This document shows, one piece after another, positions 1-13,100 of a stretch of 64,000 bases of DNA (position 1 is the first letter of the stretch; each line of letters begins with the position of its first letter). The notes beneath the pieces were generated by a model, which did not search any database, was not told the origin of the DNA, and saw nothing but the letters and a program-made list of their open reading frames with translations. A program made the position numbers and the translations under genes. The stretch is from Coleophoma eucalyptorum (Eukaryota; Ascomycota; Leotiomycetes; Helotiales; Dermateaceae), in the NCBI GenBank assembly GCA_026120035.1, contig JALRME010000056.1:1-64000 (forward strand). The letters run 5' to 3'.

Positions 1-3000
1 TAATAATAAGCCGAATAGGTAGTCCCTTTGAAGCCATCCTCTATAGCATTCTACTATAGACTCTATAATTTAGTGCTTCCTTCTTGAATTTTCGAAATTT
101 AGATATTCCTAGGTCCTTTGGCTTCTTTAGAGTTATTAGGTAGGTAGCTACTCTAATCGAGTCTTCTGAATAATAGTTGCTAGAGATAGGTATACTATAT
201 CTAGAATCAAAGATACTAGAGCTATTACTTATTTCTTCTTGCTCTCGTAGCCTAGTAATACGATCTTTTATATCCTATAGAATACTATTTCGTATACGTA
301 GTTCTAGGTTACTATTTTCTACCTTTGATTCTACTTCTATAGGGCAAATTTCGTATGCTCCTAATTCTAATAGAATCCAGTCGTCAATATCTTTATCATC
401 CGAGGGTTCGTCTTCTGGATGAAGAGGCCTTCTAGATAAAGCATTTGTAGCTATATGTTTCTTTCTAGGTATATAATATACTTCGAAGTCAAATAGTCTT
501 ATCCAAGCAAGCTATCGAGTAACTAAGGCTCCTAGAACATCCGTAGCTACTCTATTTAACTAGGCCACTAGAACATTGGTATTAGTTTCTAGTATAAAGT
601 ATACTTCGGTTATCTAGACTTTAAGCTTCTTAAAGATCTTAAGTACTTCTCGACATTCTCTTTTGGTAGTATTATAATTACGCTCTATATAGTTCTACCG
701 TCCGCTCTTATACCTAGTAGGTCGTACTAGTCCGGTTTTAAGGTCTCTTTGGCCTAAGTAACTACCGTAACCTTCTAGACTAGTATCTATACTTATAATA
801 ATCTCTCCTACGTTAGGTTTGTAATCGATCCTTATAAGCATCGGAGTAGTAATTAAGGCATTCTATAGTATTGATATTATTACTCCTTGAATAGTAGGCT
901 CCTAGTTCTAAACTACTCCTTTCTTGAAGAGATTATATATTAGTCTAGCTATTACTCTAAAGTCCTTAATCCAAATTCGGAAATATATATATAAGCCAAT
1001 AAAGCTCTTGGCCTTCGTAACGTTGTTAGGTGTTTTCTAGTTAACAATTTTAATCACCTTATTAGCTAAAGGCTCTCTACCCTTAGAATTATATATATAG
1101 CTAACTACGTTTACTCCATTCTTATAGAATTAAGATTTGACGCCTATCGATCCACTAGCTCTCTTTATTCGTTCTAAAGTCTTATCTAGATTCTAGATAT
1201 ACTCTAAGACGAATCTTCTTATTCTAGGTAATACTTCCTCTCTATCGTAGTCGGTATATAGACCTTTTACTCCTATATCGTCTATGAAAGGCCGTGCTAT
1301 ATCTAGACAGATGTCTTCTAGTACTATATTCATAATTCGTACAAACTGAGCTACCGAATTCGTTACTCCTTAAGGTAATGTTATATTTCTTAATAGTCCT
1401 AGTGGTATAAAGAACGTAATTAAATCCCTACTTTTCTTGTTAAGTATCATTTGGTCGTATCTAGAGTATAAATCCATCAGACTTATAAGCTAGCATCCTA
1501 TAAAATCCTCTACAAATTCATCTACCGAAGGAGGTAAATTCGTATCTCTTCTAGTTACTTTATTGAGTAGCGTAGTAGAGTTAATTAGTCGATATTCGCC
1601 TGGTTTCTTCTTCTTAACTAGGAACTAGGGGTTCCTATATAGCCCATCCGAGTATTCTAGTACTCCTCGCTCGATTCGTTCTTTTAATATCTTAATAATA
1701 ATAGGCTCTAGAGCTCTTGCCTAAGGGTAGTTCTTCGCTTGCTATACCTTATGCTCTATAGTATTGATAACTATAGGTAGTATTATATCCTTAGTAAACC
1801 GTCTATATTCCGGCCATTCAAAAGTAAAGACTTTCTCTCGATTAACAAGTATCTCTTCAAATAGCTTCCTTTCTATAGGTTATAGATCTCTAATATCTAA
1901 AGCTTATATTCGTTCTAGCGTAAGTCTAGATTATCTTAGAATATCCGAAAACCTAGGTATTAAGTACTTTTGATAGTTTCCGAATTATTCTTGTATAATA
2001 TCCTTTGCCTTAGATCTTTTAAACTAATCTCTATAGCCGCTAGGCGTATTTCCTATACCGTCTGCTTTATCTACTAGTCTGATTTTCTTATCCTTCGTTT
2101 TGTATAGAGTGTTTATTTGGGCATATTGAGTCTTTGTTCTATACGGATTTGGTAGATGTCCTACTTCTTTTGAAAGATCCAAGTATTCTATTTTGGAAAT
2201 TTGATTCAATAGTAGTGCTTGTACTAGTATCTCTTCCCTCTCTCCTTTGGAACTAAACTTGTCCTTAAGTTCTAATATAGGTAGTATTCTACCCTCTGTA
2301 TGATAAGAATATTCGGTAGTAGTATCGTAGGTTACTACTTCGAATCCTAGTTTTCCGAATCTATATAGAATTCATCACTAGAGTCAGAGATCGATAAAAT
2401 GATCCCTACCGTATTCTAAGAATGAATCTAGTTATTCGTTCGAGCTTATAGTGTCTCTATATTGGTCTTTACACTCGTAACTATACTAGTTACTAGATCC
2501 TTAAGTAACGCGTATATTGCTCCGTCTTGCTTAATACTAGGGTATTGGAACGTAATCCTAGCTTTTCGTATAAATAGAAACCTAAGAATAACCTTAATAC
2601 CTAGGCAGTCTATAATATAGAACCGAGTCCGTATTATAGTGTTTCCAATAGTAACAAGTACGTTATCAATAAATCCTATAAACCTAGACTTACTCCCTAC
2701 GATCGTTCGTAATACCATTCTAGTGTTATACGTAATAGGTATATCAAACCTAGTAGCTATAGCTAGCGTAATAATACTAACTTTAGCTCTCGTATCTAAT
2801 GTAGCTCTTACATCTACTAATTTCGTACGTCCCGAAAGTATAATAATGACTTTTGGAGTTAGTGAATGATAATCCGAATAGCTAGAAAAGTTCTCTATAA
2901 AAAGAGGATTTACTTTAGCCACTTCGTTCTCCATCTTAATAGCTAACATTCTAGTACTAGCTTCTTTTGGAACTACCTTATGTCGTTTCCTAAAAGCTGG

Positions 3001-4920
3001 ATCTACTAGAGAAAGTACCTCTCTAAGTGTAAATCCAAGTAGTACTATCGACTGTTCCAAAAGCTTATTTAGCGAGCTCTTATAGGTATATCCTATTTTT
3101 GATAAAGTCTCTATAACACCATTTTGTTATAAAGGGTTCCTCAAAATCTTAGTAACCTTAATAGGTTCCTTATTCCTTGAGCTAGTAGGTACACTAGTTA
3201 TTTCCTTAGCATTCTCGCTATCAATAATGTTTTGTTGAAATTGAATAGTTCGCCTCTATATAGCTTTCGCTTGTCTATATAATACTTACTCTCTTAGTCT
3301 ATCCTAAAGAGTCTTTTCTCCTGATTTCGAATACGGCTCTCCGATTTCCCTACTATTTAGCCTCTTATTTCTTGTAGCTATAGCTTCTATAGTAGTATCT
3401 CTTGCTACTATCCCTTGGACTATAACGTAGCGTTCAGTATTAAGGTCTTGTTCGTAAAGTAAGTTATCTAGTCTATACTCGCTTTCTTCAAAGGTCTTAA
3501 TATTATCCACCTTACTCTTATTGGTACTTCCTACCAGTTGAGCCTTTATTGCTTCCTACTTATCTCTTACCTCCTGTTTTAATACTTCCTCTCGTTGCTT
3601 AAGGATATAACTATACTTAGTGTTAGTAGTCCGTACTATAATTTGGTTCCTTCGAGGTATATCATTATTAAACTAAACTAGTAATTCTAGCTTGTTTGGA
3701 TCCTAGGGTCTAATATAGATATAGTTGTTATCGTCCGATTCGTAGATAACTCCTTTACTAATGAACATCTTATAGTCGTAATATTGGTTTATATACTTAT
3801 GAGGTCCTTAAGGTCTCATTCCTAGAACTATAATGTTCCTATACTATTTATAAGTCTTATCGTCTCGAAACCTTTTTCTACTAGTAAAGCTACTATAATT
3901 TATATCGTAAATATCTCCTTTACTATTATCATCCTCTATAGTATTCACATAAGCTTTGTTTCTTCTTAGATTAGGCTTAGCTCGTTCCACTATAGCCTAT
4001 AGAATATATAATTTATTAAGTCCTTCTACGATTTCGTCGATTTCTTGGTCCGTTATTGTTTTGGACGATATAGCTACGGTATATATATAAGGAATAATAG
4101 GTTGCTTTATACCTTTTTCTCGTAGCTTCCTTTGTTGAGTATATCCAGTAGTTTCTATATCTAGCTTATTAAACCCTATAGGCAGCTTGCCTATACCTTG
4201 TTCCTGAACTAAGTTATCTATATCCCTAAGGGCTGTACAACTATTCTCTACTTCCTCGTAAATCACTCTAAAGGGTTTTATATTATCCATATTAAATTGG
4301 ACTCCGTTAGAAGCGAACCGTATAGCTCTAATTTTTAGGTTGTTTGGTAAGGTATATAGAAACTTAAAGATTAATACTTTCTCCGTAATTGATCCATTCT
4401 CGAGGCACTTAGTTCCGATTTCGTAGAATCTTCGGTAATAGTCGTAGATTTGATTCTAAGAGTAATTCCTATAATCAACTATCGCTTTAAATTCTAGAAC
4501 ATATTTCTCTAAGTATCCTATCGTACGTAACAATTGCTCTAAATCCCTATAGCGATATTCCTTAAGTAAGACTTTCTAGAATTCCTCCTAAGTAGTATGA
4601 TTGACAAACCCTATTAGTCGTTCAATCTCTCTACGTTACTATGCCGTCGTATAATCGGCTGAACGTTCCTTCTTCTTAATATCTTTATCTATTCTATAGT
4701 CTCTATAGTACCTATTTAGGGTTTTAAGGTAACGAGTTACTTCTCTTCCATCAAAATAAGGACTCTCGTAACTATAGGGAATAGGTATTAGATGGTAATA
4801 CACTAGCCTCTTGCCTACACCAGTAGAAGCAGTCGTTCTAGCATTAGTACTTCCAGAAGAAATCGACCTTGAACGAGCTTTATCCTTTCCTCTAGATAAA
4901 CTACCTCTAGTATAACCCAA
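1..4920 (-). mobile_element. Ty3/gypsy-type LTR retrotransposon relic, RIP-degraded, truncated by the window edge
   Basis: Minus-strand translation gives retroelement blocks in gag-pol order from right to left. A gag-like piece (4639-4920) contains FDGREVTRYLKTLNRYYRDY. A second gag-region ORF lies at 3997-4290. The protease region (2446-3060) has an aspartic-protease-like stretch reading LDTRAKVSIITLAIA. Reverse transcriptase follows near 1440-1480 (SLMDLYSRYDQM) and 1265-1320 (ARPFIDDIGVKG, the variant of the YxDD box seen in fungal gypsy elements). RNase H follows near 400-620 (EVYFILETNTNVLVA, then a segment ending in KKHIATNALSRR). Integrase would lie left of base 1. The frames are broken by stops, mostly TAG/TAA where Trp or Gln is expected, as RIP produces. 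The protease motif reads D-T-R where D-T/S-G is expected, so this copy is probably inactive. Confidence 0.85.
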
Positions 4921-5740
4921 AGACTCTCCTCGAGGTACTTCTCTAGTTAGGCTTTAAGCTGGTTCCTTAGTCGATATATTTTCTGGATCCAATCGAAAGC
5001 AGATAATAATAAGGTAGTCGTTCTTAATTAAGTCAAGTAAGATTTTTGCGACTTATAACCAAACAGTAAGTAGGATTATAGTTATATACGTAACTATAAT
5101 AACCACTTATAATACTACTTAATATTATATTGCTTAACTCTAATTCTAATTCGTAAAATAACTTTAATAAACTTAATCCTATATCCTTAATTCTACCAAG
5201 TACCGCTTAGTACCTAGTATAATTAGCTTTTTCAAATACTCTCCTTTTAATTCCTCTCTGAACCAAGGAATCCTTCATAAAATAGCTTAGCACACTAATC
5301 CGGCTTCTACGGCAAACAAAAAAGTCAAAAGAGCGTACGTCATTAGTTCTCTCTTCTTTCTAATTTTCCGGTACTATAGGTATCCTACCTCTTGATTCTG
5401 CTATTCCTTTCCTCCTAGAGAGTTACACTCGATATCTAGTGTACTAGGTAGCAAATCCAAGACTAGTTATTATGACTATAGTAGTATCGTATGCTTCTTG
5501 TAGAGCAACTAAGTGAATAGTTCCCTAATAGCACATTATCGGATCCGTCGCGAATTCCTATCTTGGTACTAATCGTTCCGTTCGTACGTATAGTCTATAG
5601 TCTTCTGTTCGTACTATGATTTGACTTAGTCGATACAGTCGAATCGATCGAATATCCAATCTATAGTCTATTTATATAACGACTCCGTAGTAGCTCTTGT
5701 AGGTATTTATCGCGTCTCCTATCTCAGCTGTCCATCGTCT
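4921..5740 (-). other. Leader / possible 5' LTR of the gypsy relic
   Basis: This lies directly upstream of the gag end of the minus-strand retroelement, where an untranslated leader and LTR would be expected. It is somewhat less AT-rich and contains a TATATAA-like stretch near 5680. The partner LTR would be outside the window, so LTR ends and target duplication cannot be tested here. No gene seen. Confidence 0.3.
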
Positions 5741-8120
5741 TATTCGTATCGTGTAATATTTTCGGACGCACCGGAACCAGAGGACTTTCGTACTACTACT
5801 ACGAACCACATCATATTACAACTATTCCCTACGTAGGTCACTAATTTATGTGGTGGGGAAAGTCCCATTAGAGCACATAGAGTTGTAGGACGTGGAATAG
5901 AGGGTAGTTCAGTAGTAGCACTATATTTCGTAGTTATCGTCAAGTTTTGGATTGGTTAAAAAGGTTGTAAAATTGTTGTTTTCTCATAGTACAGCCCAGC
6001 TGCATTTATATATGCAAGATCCTCGCGACAGAATAGAGTTGAAATCAGGTGACAGCAAGTAACTCCATCACAATATAACTATTGTATTAGTACGAGATCC
6101 TTCTCGTTATAGGCTATAGTCATAAATTCTTAGACCAAACTATAGGTTAACCGATAATAACTCGTGACTATCCTCTTCGCATCCTTCGGGGGTAATCCAC
6201 ATATACTATATCTAATGATTTCGGCCTATCGTCTCTTATATACCTCTTATAATACTATCAATCGGGCCAACTTAATTACGACCGAATATTTTGGTATATA
6301 ATCCTTAGTATCTAACCACCCTTTATCCTCCTATATCCCTAAAACTACCAATCTACTAATAATAGCACTCTTATACTCGTAGTCTTATAATAGCTAATTC
6401 AATAAAGTGATATAAAACTATAAAACCTATCGTTAAATCTACTTTATCTACTTAATCTCCTTATCTAACTCTCTCTCGTCTTTAGGGTCTTCTCTTATAG
6501 GCTATTGCTCCTTCTACCTCTAAAACTCTAAAATCTTATCTTATAATACCTTTAGTTAGTCCTATTGATTCTCTATCAACCGATATAGTAGCCTTTTGTC
6601 CTTATCGTTATCCTCGGCTTAGAATATATAACATAATAATATCTTCTAAACCTCGATATATCTTTTTACTATAGTTATACTTATCTAACTATCAAATAGT
6701 ATATTCGGCTTTTAGTCTATCTCTTTCTTATTAGCCTTAAACAATATATAGATTCCGACTACCTCCTTAACTATATTAAATTATACGCCTTAAATCATCC
6801 AATCAAATACTTTATATAATATCTATAATTCTAGCCTATCCTCCTTAACTAGCTTAACTAACTCCCTTACCTTATCGCGATCTAACCCTATCAAGTAGGA
6901 TACCCACCCAATCCAACGTAACTATAGATTTGGCTTACGACTTTCGTTAGGTTCTAAGATCTACTTTCGCTCTTCGTCTTCGGCCTTCTTTAACGCTACT
7001 AATAATTCTTACTTTACTACTATAAATCTACTATCTCTAGATGATATAATTCTTACTCGGGGATTGGCTCGACTACTTACCTCAAAATACTATACTCTAG
7101 GCCTATAAACGAAAAAATACTAGTAGTAGACTCCGGTTCTCTATAGGACTACTAACTCTTTCCTTTTGATCTATCTATCCTTCTTTCGACTATTAACCTA
7201 TATATACTCTTCCCGATAATATTTCTAGATATTAGCTAATTAACATACGATATATTAATATAATAACCCTTAGCTATTATATTCTTAACATTTTATTCCA
7301 TCCGTTCTAGGCTCTTGTAATACTTAGATAGGTAGGTTAGATAGAGATAGGAAAACTAACCTATTTAACTATACTCTCTCTCTTTTTAATCTACGAATAT
7401 ACTATACTTCTTAATCAATCCGTTCTCGGACTTCCTTGGTAGCCTTATGTGTATTAATATCCTTTAAATAGGTATTAATATAACTAGGTAATATAGCGTA
7501 CTTATATTCTAAACAAACGATTAACCTATACTCGAGTAAATATACAAATAGATATATTTTGGATTTAAATAGGATTGCTTAATTGATTACCCTCTAACTA
7601 TTTACTCTTTACCTTATATATAAACCTCTTTACGCGTCTTTCTACGTAATACGTTCTAAATCCCGGTGCTTCCCTTACTTTTTCCTAGGTTTATAACCCA
7701 CTCGCCTTTATATATACCCTTATACTTTTATACTTACCTTATACTTCGACGTCGAATTTAGCTTACCTAGTCTATACACTCCTATTTACCCCATCAAAAC
7801 TTCGACGACGATACAAAAACCGAAATAACTAATGAATATTGGGTTTCTAGTCTTATAATTAGTTGGGGGTTTGTCGCTAAATACTTACTTATCTTGACGT
7901 CAAATTTGGGCTTCTCTCGGGCCTATTAAGCTATAACCTTAATAAATCAATTTGACTAAATCAATTTGACTATCTCGCCTATAAAGTAGGGCGAATTTTA
8001 TATAGTGGTTAAATCAATTTGACCCCATAATGGTTCAACAATAATGGATAGGTACTAGTCACCTAAACATATTAAGACTTAAAAATCCACATTTAAGTAG
8101 AGCAAATAACTCCAAACTTA
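5741..8120. other. AT-rich gene-free stretch, probably old repeat
   Basis: About 2.4 kb with no convincing open reading frame or recognisable protein block. TpA-rich words (cta, tag, ata, tat) dominate, as in the neighbouring RIP-damaged retroelement, so decayed repeat is the likeliest content. I could not assign a transposon family. Confidence 0.4.
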
Positions 8121-8466
8121 GGGAATTGGTTTAGCTTAATATTCCAATTGATTTGCTATCGTGGTTCGTACGAAATAAGATGAAATAAGAAGAATAAAGA
8201 TTAACCCTAGAATCCAATTACGGTATGATTGGGTTTTCTCGCTAAGATCGTGCACCGACATTTTTTGTATGGGACCTAACCCTAATTACGCCGTAATTGG
8301 GGGATTCTAACGTTAGGGGATTGGTTTAGCTTGATATCCTGATTGATTTGCCATCGTTGTTCGTACGAAATAGTATAGAATTAAAGAAATAAAAGTTAAC
8401 CCTAGAATCTATTTTTGCTCAACATAGGTTTTTCTGCCAAGACCGTGCACCGATATTTTTTGTAGG
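8121..8466. repeat. Diverged tandem repeat, period about 195 bases
   Basis: Two copies, about 8121-8270 and 8316-8466, share GGGAATTGGTTTAGCTT-like starts, a central TCGTACGAAATA, TTAACCCTAGAATC and the end block CGTGCACCGA followed by ATTTTTTGT. A third partial copy begins with TAACGTTAG at 8503, against 8308 in the second unit. Differences are mainly transitions. The block borders a RIP-like region and may be the end of a degraded element. Confidence 0.65.
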
Positions 8467-8510
8467 TGAGAAAACCCCATTTTGGGCCAAAATGGAGGAT
8501 ACTAACGTTA

Positions 8511-8587
8511 GAGGACTCCAAGCCCTTTTAGTAAAACTTGGAGTCCTCCTATACAAAAACACTTGGAGTTCTCTGAGGACTCCAAGT
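8511..8587. repeat. Clustered inverted repeat (GAGGACTCCAAG / CTTGGAGTCCTC)
   Basis: GAGGACTCCAAG at 8511-8522 is followed by its exact reverse complement CTTGGAGTCCTC at 8537-8548. A second imperfect pair follows: ACTTGGAGTTCTC at 8561-8573 and GAGGACTCCAAGT at 8575-8587. This can form nested hairpins. It lies 80 bases past the 3' end of the minus-strand transporter gene, so it could act as a terminator or mark the edge of the repeat. Confidence 0.6.
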
Positions 8588-8666
8588 TTTCTACATATAG
8601 GATTTTCTAATTCGTATCAATATCCGATAATTGCATATTCCGATAATAAAACAGCGTGTGAATCTT

Positions 8667-10467
8667 CTATAGGGCTTCTTTAACCTCAGAGACTACAGCT
8701 GCTGTATCCTCTTTGCCTTGCACAGCATCCAAGACAGCGCTAGAGCTGAGAACATCTGCATCTTCACCATCGAAAATAATAGCTACCTCCTCCAATGTTT
8801 TGCCTCTAGTCTCAGGGAAACAAGTCCAAGCAATAAAGCAAAGAACGATAAGCATTCCGACATATACGAAATAGTATTTCCACCCGATACTGTCAAGCGC
8901 AATAGGGTTGGCAAATAGGTTAAACAATAGAGCTAAGAAACTACTAGTAATACCGATTGCAATACCCTTAGAGCGGAGATAGTAAGGCCATATCTCATTA
9001 GGGTAGCAGTAGACTAGAGGTGTAAATGCGATATCGTAGAAACCGTTGTAGATGAATAGCATAGGAATTACAGCAGTACCAGTTGCCTTTGCCTGGGTTG
9101 ACGTATAAGAACCTGAAAGCCCGGTAATGATTATAAAGCTAACGAGCATACCTATAGCTGATATAATGATCAATAAACGTCGTCCTAGGCGGTCGATATA
9201 GATAGAGGCAATACTAGCGATAATAAGGTTCCAGACTTGGAGTAGGCCATTAATCAAAGTTTGCTCTGTAACAGAGGTAATGCCGACATGGGTTAAAATA
9301 GATGAAAGGTAGTATGAGACCTATAAAGAATTAGAACCTTGAACTTTTATATTAGAAATTTGTTTAAGTCACTTACTACTCCAGCTCCACTCCACTGAGC
9401 AAATACTCCCAAAGAGATACCAGCGACAAGTCGGCGTCTGTTTCCCTTTGTCTTAAGTATAGATAGATAGGTTCCAGCGGCGGCATTAGCCTTCTCTATT
9501 GCAAGAGCTTGTTCAATTTCAGCCATTTCAAACGCAACAAGTGGAGAGTCTAAATCCCCTCCAGCATGATGCTTTGTAAGTATGGCGCGAGCTTCCTTAT
9601 TACGACCCTGGAAGATCAACCAACGAGGAGACTCTGGACATAGAAGAAAACCAGGTATACAGATAACGGGGATAGAGAATTGGAGAACAGATGGAATACG
9701 CCAGGCCCAGCTAGTAGCATAGTTTCGAGTGCCGAAGGTCGCCCAGGCAGAGATAATAGCGCCCACGAAGTATAGAGTGCTATAAAGGTCTTAGTCCTCG
9801 AATCTTAAGTTTATAGAATATTGAGAAACCTACTTTACAAGGGCAGTCATCTTTCCGCGATGGGTTGGGAAGCAAGTCTCGGCAACGAGGATGGAGACTG
9901 CACCAAAAAATCCACCAGAAGCACCGACAGAGACTCTTGCAATAATAAACATAGCTTTATTAACAGCACCCTGGAAATGTAATTATTAGCAGGGAACTTG
10001 GTCCGGTTCTAATAATTAGGAATTTTAAAATCTTACAGTCTGCAATCCGGTTCCGAGAGCTAGGAAAAAGAATCCTAGGTAGACGGCAATTTTGCGGCCC
10101 CATCTGTCTGCAACGAACGACATAGACGGTAAGCCAATAATCATTCCAATTGCCTGAGCTGCATTGATAAGTCCCAGTTTCGCCCCTGCAGGGTTGTCCA
10201 TAAAATCAGCCCACTGTGTAAGTGATTGCAGGCCGTTCATCAAAGAGCCATCGTAACCGGTTGCACTGCATAGGAGCATAGAGCTGAAAAGCATAAAGTT
10301 GAGGTAGAGAAGATGGCTCTTTCTATACCAAGGCAAGCCATCTTGAGGAAGGGCCTACTCGTTTTGTTACTCGGATTGTCGCTATAGTCTCTGTGATCTT
10401 AAGGTTGGCCACTTACACTTGCAAGCTGTTCGCCAGCTGTGTGAGAGACAGCTGTCATAACAGGCAT
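8667..10467 (-). CDS. MFS sugar transporter (lactose permease / hexose transporter family)
   Basis: Sugar porter of the major facilitator superfamily, expected in the plasma membrane. Five exons fit GT-AG rules and keep frame: 10467-10417, 10354-10037, 9970-9834, 9779-9377 and 9320-8667, giving 520 residues, the usual length. Signature pieces are ALPQDGLPWYRKSHL near the N-terminus, FVADRWGRK (loop 2-3), ARVSVGASGGFFGA, CPESPRWLI after helix 6, and PETRGKTLEEV at the end of helix 12. The short first exon (MPVMTAVSHTAGEQLAS) is an inferred start. It is intact although RIP-like repeat begins about 80 bases beyond its stop. Family members carry lactose, cellobiose or hexoses, but the substrate cannot be told. 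It lies 3.6 kb from the catabolic cluster and shares none of its promoter motifs, so I do not count it as a member. Confidence 0.88.
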
Positions 10468-12759
10468 TTTCGCTTGCTTATTTTTTCCTACTTGTTGATA
10501 CTGCCTCCAGTTGATCTTTCCTTTACTTCTCTTTGATTCGAAGACTAGGAACATTGGAGGAGGAAGACTATATATATATGAATCTTATCTCCCGTCTTGG
10601 AAAGTCTGGAAGCAACTTCCTTTTTGCAGCTTTGTCTTAGTCACTCTCATCTTGTGTAGATAATAGGCGGAAGTGAATTTCCGCAAATGATAACTACCGT
10701 AGCGACAATTTCGCAACATAGATAATCAAGTCTGATAGGCTGTTAATCTAGCTCCTATTTGGCTTATCTAGATGAAGGCTCAATAGGCATAACGAGTAGC
10801 GTTTTAGGATTGGTGGAGATAGAGAGGCGGGAGGTGTAATCCCGCCGTGGATAACCGCTAATTCTCCCAGTATCATTATTACGATAGTACTATAGTAGCT
10901 GAAACCGTTATGTCATGTGACATTGATAAAAGGAACATGTAAATTGGCTTTCCTTGCAGTCCCGACCGATTACATGATATGAAGTTTATATTGCCATTTT
11001 AGTGATTGTAAGGGCATTGTGCAATAAGAGCGCAATAATGCAGTCTTTTGACTCGGTGGCGGACATGAAAGCTTACACTTAGATCGCGTCATTCTTAGTT
11101 AGTTCTAAACGCAATAGAAATGCTGAAAGACCAACTTACCTAATGTAACGGTTGTAGTGTGTATTATACAAGGGAATCTAGCTATTTAAATTGTAAGATA
11201 TCATGTTACTAACCACATGATCCCGTCGGAGAAATTATTTCCCGATTGTAAAGATATTGGCTTATTCCTAATATGACCTGTAATTACCTATCTATATCGG
11301 TGCATTGCATGTTTAGTTTTACTAAATCCGAGTTTCGTTACTAAGCCTATGTACAAACATTTCTTATATAGGAAAATAAAGCGCAGTTTTAGAAAGACAG
11401 AGCGATTCTAGCCTAGAAATCACATTCAGGACTGCCTAGAGGTAAGTAGTAGGTTAGGAATAGTTGCTCAAACCGAGGACACAAGCATCTTGTACTAGAT
11501 AATCTATATTATTTTTTGAAGTACAAAACCCTATTCGCTCCTATGTTCGGTTTTGACCCCTGCTGAACCACCAACCCGGTCTAAGCTTGTATGGCACCGC
11601 TTCCTGATTCCGATTGTATCTTTCCCAAAGTTAGTACCTTTATTTTACACTGTTAACGTTTAGTAAGATGCTAGATAGTGCGTAGCGGGCGGTCGAATTG
11701 ACTGAATTCAGTTGCCAAGAACGAATTACTGGCTTCAAAAATACATGGAGCAGCTGGATGAGTTCTTTATGGTTCTGGTGGCAGCTCGTCATCCGTCAGC
11801 TGGCAGGTGGCCTGACCATCTCGTCTTGCTCTCTAAGATTAATAAGGGGTGTGCGAGCTCTCTCATACGGTTGCTAGTAATTCCAAAGACTCTCGAGAGA
11901 GAAGCTATATCCTGCCCAGCGCAGGCCGCTAGTCGAATATTCGGATGTTTGAGCCCGTATCAAACATTGAATCTTTTGTGCGTCGAAACAGTCTGGAGGC
12001 ACGAACATACTGTCATCGACTAGTGCTGTGCTGCTGTTAATACCCCCATTACGAGTTGAACCGTATGGCATCGGGTGCGATCCTGCTAGAGCTGGGTTGG
12101 AAGAATACACTTTCGCTTTCATAAATGTACCGAGATAGACTTGCCACAATAGCCGCATCCTATGGGCTACAGGATAGCGATGAGTAAAGCCTGAGCGAGT
12201 GCTGGACATCGTGATTGATGATGACAGAAAGTGCTTTCTCAATCGCCATTTATGGTCTGTCCTCTGATTTCGAGACGTCTATGCCGAGAATCTGTTGGAT
12301 GCTAAGAATTTGATTATTTATTTTCATCGATGTTCGATGGCGTACTGCACGAAAAAGAACAAGCGGATTTTGAGCTATCATATAGAGCCGAGTCCTGCCT
12401 CCGTGATGGAAATTGCAATGTGTGTATATTTTTGATATCAATCTTCAGGTAACTTAAGCAATACCGATGTCTAGGAAAACTTTAAGTGTGAGTGTCCTAT
12501 AATACTGGCGTTCTGTCACCTATCCTTGAGATAATCATTGTGTCTTGTTGAAGAAAAATTCTTGCAGCATCAACAGTGAAGAGAACCATGGATTATAAAG
12601 CAGTTCGCAGACAAGAATTTTGGCTTGTTGCCAGGGAACCATGGTGGCTTGTTTGTCGGCAGATATCCACTGCGTGTGACCCACATTATCTCTTTTAACA
12701 AAGTTAATAAGTTCTTTGATACTTTCTGGAAACCGAGCCTTATTCTTTAATCTTTGCTT
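10468..12759. other. Long intergenic region without a supported gene
   Basis: This holds the upstream region of the sugar transporter and about 2 kb with no convincing gene. A 122-residue minus-strand open frame at 11874-12242 contains LLWQVYLGTFMKAKVYSS, faintly like the LWQ-YL segment of fungal transcription factors. The match is too weak to call. Base composition is ordinary, not RIP-like. Confidence 0.35.
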
Positions 12760-13100
12760 ATGAAGCTAGGTGAATGACACAGAGTACCGGTTGAAGATTG
12801 ATTGTATAGGTCTGGAAATATGGTTTGATTTATACAGGCAAAATCAACCCATACGTAGTCGCACGTACCAGCTACTACTTTTTGAGTATGTTGGAGTTAA
12901 ATCCCTTAACAGGGTCCATCGTAGGGACATTCTAGTTGATCCCTTCATCACTAATAGCATCAGTCGTTGGGTATGGAAAGTGCCCCATTCCCCATTAGCT
13001 CGAAAGCGGCCCCAAGTATAGGAAATGATAGCGTATGACGGGGGTTTGTCCTTTTCCCTCGCGTTTGAATTCGTATAAGGCTTCCACAAGATCGGAGTTT
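12760..13100 (-). pseudogene. HET-domain (heterokaryon incompatibility) gene relic
   Basis: Minus-strand frames contain two hallmark blocks of the fungal HET domain: PPSYAIISYTWGRF (family pattern YAxLSYxWG) near 13040-13010 and YVWVDFACINQ (pattern WVDxxCIxQ) near 12860-12825. The two blocks are in different frames, so at least one frameshift separates them, and no start or remaining domain follows. HET proteins trigger cell death after fusion of incompatible hyphae. This copy is only a fragment. An intron instead of the frameshift is possible but would not restore a full protein. Confidence 0.6.

Noticed and set aside
8667..10467. Counting the first sugar transporter as a cluster member
   Set aside because: Separated by 3.6 kb, with no palindrome or TGCGGGGTT site seen upstream.
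11874..12242. Possible transcription-factor fragment
   Set aside because: Only one weak block (LLWQVYL); no second conserved segment in order.
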